Assembly (NCBI GenBank): GCA_020284085.1
Contig: JACEVL010000032.1
Span: 608,501 to 672,500 of the forward strand
DNA: 64,000 bases
Source of the DNA: Aporrectodea caliginosa
Taxonomy: Eukaryota; Annelida; Clitellata; Crassiclitellata; Lumbricidae
Reading direction: 5' to 3'
The notes below the pieces were generated by a model. That model worked only from the letters and a program-made list of their open reading frames with translations. It was not told the origin of the DNA and ran no database searches. Positions 58,701 to 64,000 of the stretch are shown one piece after another (the stretch's first letter is position 1; the number at the start of each line of letters is the position of its first letter). A program made the translations under genes and the position numbers.

Positions 58701-59887
58701 CTAGCGGTCTTTCAATGGAAATAATGGTGGCGAAATTTTGGGAAATCACTGCATAAAATTATTTTACCAAAATAAAATTATTTTACCTACCTACCCAGTT
58801 TTTTTTAACTCTGTTACCGGAAACACACCATTATTTTTTTTTGGCCTTATGAATAAGATATGACTTGATCAAGATAAGGATAGATAGACAGTAACAGAGA
58901 GTCGTAATACAGAAGAAAGGGCATTTAATGAGGACATCATGATCTAAGGTATCGAAGGCAACAGGAATGTACAAAAGACACAGACAAAAGACTTGTCGAT
59001 GACCTATCGCTAAGACAAATTTGCTGTCCAGTGAGATGAGGACAGTCTCAGTGGAGTTATTTTGGTGTAGACAGATTGGTTTGGGTTTAGGAGCGTGTTA
59101 GAGGTAAGATAGCCATTGAGGCAAGTTTCAATACGAAAGAGAGATTTTAAATTGGACGGTAGTTGGAGAGGAGTTCCTTGTCTATGGATGGTTTTCTGAG
59201 AAGCGGTTAATGATCAAGTTTTTCAAAAGCAACGGAAACATACCAGTTGATAGACAGGTTTAGGATCTTGGATACAAGAAGAACAAAAAGGGTTGACAAG
59301 TCTTTGAGTAAGAAGTTGGTATTGGATCAAGTTTGCAATTTTTCTTTGAAGAGGACTGACAAAAACAGGCTCTAAGAGGTGAAGAGATGCATTAGATGAA
59401 AAAGTTACGTCAGCATGAAACCTGAGGGTAAAGAGTCGGTTTGCACGGAAGTTGAGTTTGCTAACCTTGAGTCTGTAATGAGACACGGAGGGAGGTGACT
59501 TTGTCAGTGAAGAAGGATGCAAAGAAGTCGGCAATGGATGGACCTACGATAAAGTTTGGAAGAGGATGTGAGAAATGACACGGTTGAGAAGATTGTTTAT
59601 GGTTTTCCAAAGGTTTCGAGGAATGGATGAACTGGAGTGAACAAGAGAGGATAGATATTGTTTCTCGGCAGACAGAAGATGGGCTGTGATAACTGTTACT
59701 ATGTGCATTAAGCAACATGACAACACAGCTGTTGACTACCATGCACTTCTTATCATGAATGACAATATAAGTAATGGGTCATTAATGACATAGATCTCAA
59801 AGCAAACCTCATTAAACCACATCACATGCAAAACTTGATTTATGCTGTGTGCAGTGAACACTCACCACATTCCCATATAAATGTATG

Positions 59888-59945
<58 letters not shown>

Positions 59946-61213
59946 TATATACATGTATATACACACTATAGATATATCCAATATTCAGTATGTATCAGGC
60001 CTTAACATATCACCTTTTAAGTACCTCATAAAGGTGCTGTAGGCCACATAATTACTATATAGACAAGTCAGTGACATCTGGAAATGACTGGTGAGGAACA
60101 GACCCCAGCTTATTGGATAGATTCAAGCACCATACAGAGGACATAGGTCAGAGAAACTTTACCACACAGGTGGCCTGACATGCAGTCTCCGTTTACAGCA
60201 TGGGCATGTAGAGACTGGCTAGGGTAACCCTCTTTGGAACAGCAGGTTTAACAAGCAGAGCAGTCATTAGGAAGTGTGTGTGTTCTTCCAGTCCTCTCTC
60301 TCCCTCAGGCAGCAAGATAGAGCAAGGACTGACCATCCTCTTTATATGCTTAGGCTATGCAAAATGATGAACACATGTGTTAATACTTCAGGACTATAAC
60401 TGACTTAAGCTTGCAGAAAGTTCTTCCTCTTCCCCTTCCCCTTCCTATTTCCCTTCCCCATCCTCTTTTCTCCACTTTTTCTTCACATTCTTCACATTCT
60501 TCTTTGCATTTCCCCATTCTTCTTCTTTATTATGAAGTTAGACTGCAAGACACTAAACAGAAGACTGCCTGCTGCCCTGAAGCATGGCTCAGTAAGTACC
60601 TCCTTCCATTAAACATGCCAGGGACCAACATTAGGCAATTTATGCTGCACTTACCTTATTTTGAAAATTCCCTAAACTACCAAAACTTTACACTTCAATA
60701 TTTGTAGAAAATCAAACAAATCGGCTACATGTGCTAAAATAAAAAATCGTGCATGCTGTTTTGAAGTTTTTACCCATTCACAAGCCCTGTACAGCTTAGA
60801 TGGAACATTGATAGCACCTTGTAAAAGTTTCTCTATAATGCTGGATACTAATTGGCTATCTAATTGACTTAACAGTGCTGAACAGAAAATGTTGAACTGC
60901 ATCATACAAAGCAGTGTAGATATGAAGCAGAAGATTTCTCCAAGCAGATAGATGGCCCAACACACATGAATGCATAGTTTGCTTGAGCCGATATATGAAA
61001 ATGAAACGTCTGATATAGTGGAGTGTTGTGATTGCTGAACTATGCAGTATGCAGTAAATGTAATTAGTTGATATATAGCTCACCTTCTGTTGCATTTGTA
61101 AGTGCTTCTGTAGAAAAACCAAAGATTGCCATTGGTGTTGGACTTGGTTGAGGATCTGGCTCATGTCTTTTCCAGCACATTCCGTTAAAACAAAAACAAT
61201 TCATCATATAATT
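43609..61213 (-). CDS. EGF-like, cysteine-rich single-pass membrane protein (five 3' exons; 5' end not in window)
   Basis: Exons in transcript order: 61213-61084, 55087-54979, 54158-54097, 48861-48765 and, less surely, 43719-43609. The first four join in phase (1, 2, 1, then 2 open). The product reads a Cys-rich segment (NCFCFNGMCW), a Pro/Thr linker with an N-A-T sequon, then CPDLGTECSNITR and an EGF-like module (CHNGFCCLHNDQQLCSC, KEGWIGDHC). A short juxtamembrane stretch and a 23-residue hydrophobic membrane segment (MAIIGVLAVVLLVGLLTILF LVY) follow. C-x-C-x-x-G-W-x-G-x-x-C is the EGF signature. The protein should sit at the cell surface with its N-terminus outside. I do not recognise an ortholog; ADAM-like, EGF-ligand or adhesion-type proteins are all possible. 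The introns hold many LINEs. It is convergent to MEIOB. Confidence 0.6.
43755..44204 (-). mobile_element. 5'-truncated L2-like LINE
   Basis: SYRTAAVVSRCVLGCAPSYL RDLCCPVSD, RRAFSVVGPSIWNDLPLKLR and FYKSLVFF of the ORF2 C-terminus, then GAGCGCTTCTGAGTAGCTTC, GGCGCTATATAAATG and ATGAATGAATG. Very like the copy at 55840-56244. Confidence 0.85.
44205..44699. other. Intronic sequence without assigned feature
   Basis: A purine-rich + strand (GATAAGAAAAAGAAAGGCAG) makes a spurious 97-codon - frame. No repeat boundary was resolved. Confidence 0.3.
44700..46300 (-). pseudogene. Decayed CR1/L2-like LINE ORF2
   Basis: On the - strand: MFDTVNHKTLIKRI (RT motif A, about 45798-45757), FGVPQGSVHGPLLYMLYMAD (motif B, about 45670-45620), and HWLPVAQRISS (C-terminal block, about 45045). 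Many frameshifts are present. The 3' tail words AAGTACCGTACATCTC and AGGTGCTGC near 44740-44770 resemble those at 33340 and 60017. Confidence 0.72.
46300..47390. other. Intronic sequence without assigned feature
   Basis: AT-rich; it might include the decayed 5' part of the LINE at 44.7-46.3 kb. I looked for a small - strand exon to connect the membrane and tail exons and found none I trust. Confidence 0.3.
47391..48121 (-). pseudogene. Decayed CR1-like LINE ORF2 C-terminal part
   Basis: On the - strand: TLGVTLNS (about 47955-47930), LHLLPIEFRIIFKLASLTYK (about 47725-47670) and CCPKEWNRPTTDVSSKLQLS KKCLKT (about 47520-47440). These are the thumb and C-terminal blocks of a CR1-group LINE, with frameshifts between them. 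Confidence 0.72.
48123..48166. mobile_element. 44-bp fold-back of two hAT-type termini
   Basis: CAGTGGCATAACG is followed by (G)n, AACCCTT and then CGTTACGCCACTG, near-perfect inverted repeats with only about 18 bp between. The CAGTGGCGTAAC terminus also occurs at 998 and 63856. It looks like an element deleted down to its ends. No convincing 8-bp duplication is visible. Confidence 0.6.
48765..48861 (-). CDS. EGF-like/TM gene, transmembrane exon
   Basis: Acceptor GTTTATTTGTAG. A+GT makes Ser, then LSAANSHK and MAIIGVLAVVLLVGLLTILF LVY, an uninterrupted hydrophobic run of 23 residues. Donor TACAG|GTAATG, phase 2. The phase joins exactly to the preceding EGF exon. Confidence 0.75.
49145..49480 (+). 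mobile_element. 5'-truncated L2-like LINE (+ strand)
   Basis: GLAPSYLWDLCRPVSGAQGR HSLRS, RTFSVVGPTIWNGLPLELHL and FYINLKTSFW, then the tail GGAGCACCTCTGAGTAGTTC, GAGGTGCTATATAAATCTC and CTGAATGAATGAATG. One intact 90-codon frame remains. Confidence 0.85.
49655..49790 (-). mobile_element. Diverged tRNA-derived SINE
   Basis: The - strand begins GGGAGCTGCTAGCCAATTGG TTAGAGTGCTCGCC (A-box-like). It contains AGCGACCTAGAGCAAGTCCT, related to the GGGACCCTGGGCAAGTCCTT of SINE-1. The B box is not clear. Confidence 0.5.
49800..50880. other. Intronic sequence without assigned feature
   Basis: Frames of 63-71 codons near 50030-50313 lack domains. Otherwise AT-rich unique sequence. Confidence 0.3.
50880..53465 (-). 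pseudogene. Decayed CR1/L2-like LINE ORF2, split by an hAT element
   Basis: From right to left on the - strand: SLWCDAECRAIHKNCQILER (endonuclease-RT linker), SPTKSCSLDPIPTFLEECID VLLPYL (RT fingers), LLDLSTAFNTFDHDILLHRL (motif A), then after the hAT insertion LGPLLFLYYMADI (motif B), HSYANYTQIYLS (motif C, where A-D-D-T is degraded) and AAAKSVTGIQKFSPITSVLR ELHW (C-terminus). Frameshifts and the lost motif C Asp show it is dead. Confidence 0.8.
51725..52432. mobile_element. hAT element, 708 bp, inserted in the LINE relic, perfect 8-bp TSD
   Basis: It starts TAGGGCTGTCAACGGGCCCC and ends GGGTGCCCGTTTCGACAGCCATA, inverted repeats of about 17-19 bp with mismatches. The duplication ACTGCAAC flanks it at 51717-51724 and 52433-52440, and removing it rejoins the LINE frame around L-Q-W. 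It is non-autonomous. It may itself contain a further terminus, CAGTGGCGGATTAG at about 51939. Confidence 0.82.
53466..54096. other. Intron of the EGF-like/TM gene, AT-rich
   Basis: No repeat boundary or exon identified between the LINE relic and the EGF exon at 54097. Confidence 0.3.
54097..54158 (-). CDS. EGF-like/TM gene, exon with second half of EGF module
   Basis: Acceptor GTCTTTTTTTCAG. AG+C makes Ser, then CKEGWIGDHCDVQDDFGHLA, the C-terminal G-W-x-G-x-x-C of an EGF domain. Donor GCAA|GTAAGC, phase 1. Confidence 0.75.
54159..54978. other. Intron of the EGF-like/TM gene
   Basis: No feature identified; the 67-codon - frame at 54555-54758 has no support. Confidence 0.3.
54979..55087 (-). 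CDS. EGF-like/TM gene, exon with first half of EGF module
   Basis: Acceptor ATTCTTTCCAG. The frame VRNNCPDLGTECSNITRIIE then CHNGFCCLHNDQQLC has six Cys in 35 codons and an N-I-T sequon. Donor TGCAG|GTAACA, phase 2. Confidence 0.68.
55531..55815. mobile_element. PIF/Harbinger-like MITE, 285 bp, TAA TSD
   Basis: It starts GGCCAAAAAAAAATATAGGT GTGTTTCCGG and ends CCGGAAACACAACATTATTT TGTTTTGGCC. TAA flanks both sides (55528-55530 and 55816-55818). Three-base TWA duplications and GGCC ends are typical of Harbinger. The interior has long A/T runs and GACTCGGTCGGG. Related copies lie at 58441 and 63430. Confidence 0.8.
55835..56244 (-). mobile_element. 5'-truncated L2-like LINE
   Basis: MRDVLHWLPMSQRISYRIAA LVSRCVLGCAPSYLRDLC, RRAFSVVGPSIWNDLPLKLR and FYKSLKSFF, then the tail GAGCGCTCCTGAGTAGTTTC, GGGGCGCTATATAAATAC and ATGAATGAATGAATG. 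It is the best preserved example of the family C-terminus, with no stop in 117 codons before the tail. Confidence 0.87.
56243..56480 (+). pseudogene. LINE ORF2 C-terminal fragment, head to head with the previous LINE
   Basis: QLIITYKLCLITYKALNDLM PDYISD on + is the I-x-Y-K-L-x-L-I-x-Y-K-A-L-N block after the RT thumb of CR1-like LINEs. It abuts the - strand LINE at 56244. Confidence 0.6.
56520..57430. other. Intronic sequence without assigned feature
   Basis: No exon, repeat boundary or domain found. Confidence 0.3.
57430..59750 (-). pseudogene. Decayed CR1/L2-like LINE ORF2, interrupted by a Harbinger-like MITE
   Basis: From right to left on the - strand: FFTDKV (about 59500), RKPSIDKELLSNYRP (about 59205-59160), then past the MITE LGPLLFILY (motif B, about 58370), DWMATNLL (about 58215) and VHSKLDYCNSIFYFID (about 57930-57880). 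It has the same signatures as the copy at 11.5-12.7 kb. Frameshifts and stops throughout. Confidence 0.75.
58441..58846. mobile_element. PIF/Harbinger-like MITE, 406 bp, TTA TSD, nested in LINE
   Basis: It starts GGCCAAAACAAAATAATGGT GTGTTTCCGGTAAC and ends with the complement, GTTACCGGAAACACACCATT, then A/T and GGCC. The inverted repeats are about 33 bp. TTA flanks both sides (58438-58440, 58847-58849). Same family as 55531-55815, with a different interior. Confidence 0.82.
59887..59941. repeat. (TA)n microsatellite
   Basis: About 26 TA dinucleotides. Confidence 0.95.
59942..61083. other. Intronic sequence, possibly with LINE 3' tails
   Basis: AAGTACCTCATAAAGGTGCT near 60017 resembles the tail words at 44740 and 33340. 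The 98-codon frame at 60411-60707 is a CTTCCC-rich artefact. No exon found. Confidence 0.35.
61084..61213 (-). CDS. EGF-like/TM gene, most upstream exon found
   Basis: Frame NYMMNCFCFNGMCWKRHEPD, PQPSPTPMAIFGFSTEALTN, ATE plus G. Donor GAAG|GTGAGC is strong, phase 1. The acceptor TTTTTCGAG is weak and the upstream frame is closed by TGA, so the left boundary is uncertain. The CxCxxxxC and Pro-rich linker look like real ectodomain. Confidence 0.5.
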
Positions 61214-61384
61214 CTCGAAAAATCATCATATAATACCAACCAGATACACTATTGCAGCAACTGTCTCAATTAATATTGAACTCTCAATTAATATTGAACT
61301 CTCAAGTAATATTAAATTCTCTTATGCACATACTGGTAAACTCAAATTATATTTCTTCAGTTTCACCTAATCTAACCTAATTAA

Positions 61385-61890
61385 CCTAACATTGTCATTA
61401 AGGCTAGGCAGTCAATGTATGCCCTCCGCGTTCTAACAGCACATAGGTTAAAGGGCCAATCTCTGTGTGATGTAACAAATGCTACCACAGTGTCGCGGAT
61501 GCTCTATGCGGCCCCGGCATGGTGGGGCTTTGTGGGGGTAGAGGGACGCTCTCGTCCAGGCAACTATACGGCGACTGGTCCGGTCTCGTTATCTACCGGA
61601 ATCCTACCAAAGTTTCGAGCAACTTTGCAGAAAAGCAGACTCTAACCTCTTTTCTACCATCATCAGCAACCCCGCACATGTATTACATCAACTACTGCCT
61701 CCCGTGAAAACTGTTTCATACTCGCTACGCCCCAGAACCCACAATAGAATAATACCTAAGGCAAACTCTCTATCTCGTAAAACATTTGTCACACGGATGC
61801 TTTATACTTAATTTTTCATTTGATGATCTTTGTTCACCAAAATGCGGTTAGCAGTTGGTTTTTCAATAAAGGATATACTTACTTACTTAC
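61385..61890 (+). mobile_element. 5'-truncated CR1/Jockey-type LINE 3' end
   Basis: KARQSMYALRVLTAHRLKGQ SLCDVTNATTVSRMLYAAPA WWGF on +, then a frameshifted C-terminus and the 3' UTR ending CAATAAAGGATATACTTACT TACTTAC. It is the better preserved twin of 34019-34560, but starts further downstream. Confidence 0.82.
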
Positions 61891-61899
61891 TTATTTAGT

Positions 61900-62650
61900 G
61901 CCACTATTAAAATGTAAAGGCATCAGCTGATCATTGTTTCAAGGAAACTGATGGTCAAAAATCCCAATCAAATGGAGAATCCAGAGGTCACAATCAGACT
62001 AGCCACATGGAATACCCAACAACCCAACACATTCTAATGTGAGGCTGAAGAGTCAAAGTATCCAATTGATACTTGTAATTGATTGCAGTAATTGTTGGTA
62101 TGGGACAAGGAATCTATATTTAAAGAAATGGTAACTCATAAAAATAATTATATATCCATTTCACACTTAAACATAGACGTTGATCCACTTTAAATTTTGT
62201 TTCTGATATTAGATACAGTGTTTCAAATTTTCACAGGCAATTGTTTGCTTTGCAAACATAATTAATTGTCTATTTGCCTTAATGAATATAATTAGGGTAA
62301 ATGAATGCTCTTGTTATGTAAACAAGATGTGACATTTTCCTGACCCCCAATTATCGCCACAAACTAGTCACATGACGTTGTATAGAGTTGCCAGTCCTAG
62401 CTCCTTAAGATAGGTCCTTTGTATGGGGTTAGGTAAGAAACAGCTGTATAATAATTGATTTAACAATAAGACGGTTTCAAATCAGATTCTTTGTTCAGTG
62501 GACAAGCTGAGTAATTAATGCAATATGGGTGTAACATTCTGCTGTTATAACTTCAAACAGGGTATTTATAACTATTTGTAGTTTCAGCTAAACTCTCTGT
62601 TACCAATACCAACTGGAAGTGATTAACAGCAGTTAAGTTGGCTAGAAACA
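61900..62650. other. Right-flank sequence without assigned feature
   Basis: AT-rich. An upstream exon of the EGF-like/TM gene might lie here or beyond 64000; none was recognised. Confidence 0.3.
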
Positions 62651-62654
62651 CGGT

Positions 62655-63428
62655 TATGTAGATAGATAGATAGAAATATTCTTTATTGAAACCAATTGCA
62701 TACCGCACTATGGTGTACAAAAACTGAAGCATATCAATAACATTAAAGATGATTAAACTATAGAGTTCGTCATTATGTTCCATATTTTAGTCTACAAATA
62801 GATTATCTAACCCGTTACCCATTAAACTAAATTTATTCAAATAACATCCTTATGATGAATGTTTTCCTAATCAATCTATTAGTGCTTGGGATTTCTCGGT
62901 CGTGTGTTCTTGCACGTAGAAAATGCCCTGTCTGCTTGACTGGTGGGAGTAGGTCATACAAGACATGCCCCGGATTTCTCGTAATGACTGAGAAAAGGCG
63001 GGTGTCTGCTATGTGAAATAGATGATCTATAGATGGGATGTTATCTGGGAGGTAGCGACCTCTGATGAGACGTCGTAAGACCCCTCCTAGTCTGTCACGA
63101 TCCCCTTGTGTAGTAAAATCCAAACAAGCTGGGGAGGCATAAAGCACCCTAGATAGGGTCGTGACTCTCACTACGTCATGCAAGCTAGGTCCTCATAAGC
63201 CATGCGCCACCAGGGTGCGCAATGCATAAAGTGACCTTCGGGCCTGACTGCATATGTGGTTGACATGGGTCGTAAAGCTGAGATTATCTGAGATGGTTAC
63301 ACCTAGGATAACCATACTAGTAACCCTTTGAAGCCCTGATGTTGCATTCAGATCTGCATCATCAACAGCCCGCCTCTCTTTGGGCCTTCGAATCACCATT
63401 TCGAAAGATTTCTTATTATTAAGTTGTA
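62655..63428 (-). mobile_element. 5'-truncated CR1/Jockey-type LINE, one in-frame stop
   Basis: On the - strand: VILGVTISDNLSFTTHVNHI, RRSLYALRTLVAHGL, a TGA at about 63186, then SLHDVVRVTTLSRVLYASPA C, RLIRGRYLPDNIPSIDHLF and ending IPSTNRLIRKTFI. Apart from that stop the frame is open over about 200 codons. The 3' end AATAAAGAATATTTCTATCT with (ATCT)n at 62655-62680 is the tail. Confidence 0.82.
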
Positions 63429-63429
63429 C

Positions 63430-63640
63430 GGCCAAAAGAAAATAATGTTGTGTTTCCGGTAACCTGACCGAGTCACTTTTTTAGGCCCGACTGGGAAAAT
63501 TTTGTGAAAACATTTTTTTAGAAAAATTTCTTTCACACATTTTTTTATTGACACATGAATTTAACCTTTGCGTGCCAGAAGTGCAGATTTGCGACATTGA
63601 TAACATTGCTTTCCTTGCCAGAGGTATGTAAATAAGGGCA
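63430..63640. mobile_element. Truncated PIF/Harbinger-like MITE
   Basis: It starts GGCCAAAAGAAAATAATGTT GTGTTTCCGGTAAC and continues CGAGTCACTTTTTTAGGCCC, as in the 55.5 kb copy in the opposite orientation. No right terminus was found. It abuts the 5' end of the LINE. Confidence 0.65.
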
Positions 63641-63855
63641 CCGTTAATTAGAGCAATAAACAGGCTAAAGTTTCCCATGGTCAGTATTAACATGCATCCG
63701 ATGGTTGAAGGGGTGGGGAGGGTAATACATCGCAGGCAGAGGAATTAATTTTCTCAGGGTAAGTTGCAATGGCTAATTCCCAAATCCCATTACTGTATTC
63801 AATGTATCAGCAATATCTAGGGGAAAACAGCCTCCAAATTTCGTATTGATTCCCA

Positions 63856-64000
63856 GTGGCGTAACTAGGGGTTCGTGCGCCGGGGGCAAGAATTTCCTGA
63901 AAATTTTTGTCTTACAAAAATTCTGATGACCTTTTTTTTGCTTTTCCGTCTTTTCTCATCAAAAAAGTGGTTACATTATCAGAAGTTAAATCGTGCATAA
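63856..64000. mobile_element. DNA-transposon terminus (hAT-like), extends beyond window
   Basis: CAGTGGCGTAACTAGGGGTT, the same terminus type as at 998 and 48123, followed by GCCGGGGGCAAG. The other end is outside the window. Confidence 0.5.

Noticed and set aside
60411..60707. 98-codon + frame
   Set aside because: Its first half is a CTTCCC-rich simple-sequence tract; no domain in the rest.

Overview
This 64 kb window is nuclear DNA of an animal, most likely a marine invertebrate. It has spliced genes with GT-AG introns, tRNA-derived SINEs, many decayed CR1/L2-like LINEs, MITEs and microsatellites, and no bacterial-type gene organisation. The repeat style would fit an echinoderm, hemichordate or lophotrochozoan, but I cannot name the species from sequence alone.

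Genes. (1) The clearest gene is a complete 13-exon ortholog of MEIOB, the meiosis-specific RPA1-like ssDNA-binding protein, on the + strand from 23246 to 41876. All exon phases join and predict 505 aa. (2) Convergent to it on the - strand, 61213 down to 43609, are five exons of a single-pass membrane protein with a cysteine-rich/EGF-like ectodomain. Phases agree across four of them; the 5' part is probably off the right edge. (3) At 10433-10367 (-) is a plausible first coding exon with a signal-anchor-like segment; its other exons were not found.

Layout. 1-18 kb: gene-poor and packed with satellites, hAT-type MITEs, an hAT transposase relic and LINE tails, and unusually rich in the motif AGGCCTA. 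18-23 kb: LINE fragment, a P-element/THAP9-like transposase relic and duplicated THAP-domain relics. 23.2-41.9 kb: MEIOB, whose introns hold a Merlin-like MITE, SINEs, LINE pieces and, in intron 4, a nearly intact CR1-like LINE with two ORFs inserted in an older repeat. 42-64 kb: introns of the EGF-like/TM gene, filled with decayed LINEs on the - strand and nested hAT and Harbinger-like elements.

The most informative structures are the nested insertions. In intron 4 an old repeat (copy A) was split by the LINE and by a 123-bp SINE-like element with a 12-bp target duplication, while an uninterrupted paralog (copy B) lies just after MEIOB exon 5 and serves as the empty site. Several MITEs have matching target duplications, which give exact boundaries. 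A tRNA-type SINE family shares its 3' tail with a local LINE family. I found no rRNA, functional tRNA or CRISPR.
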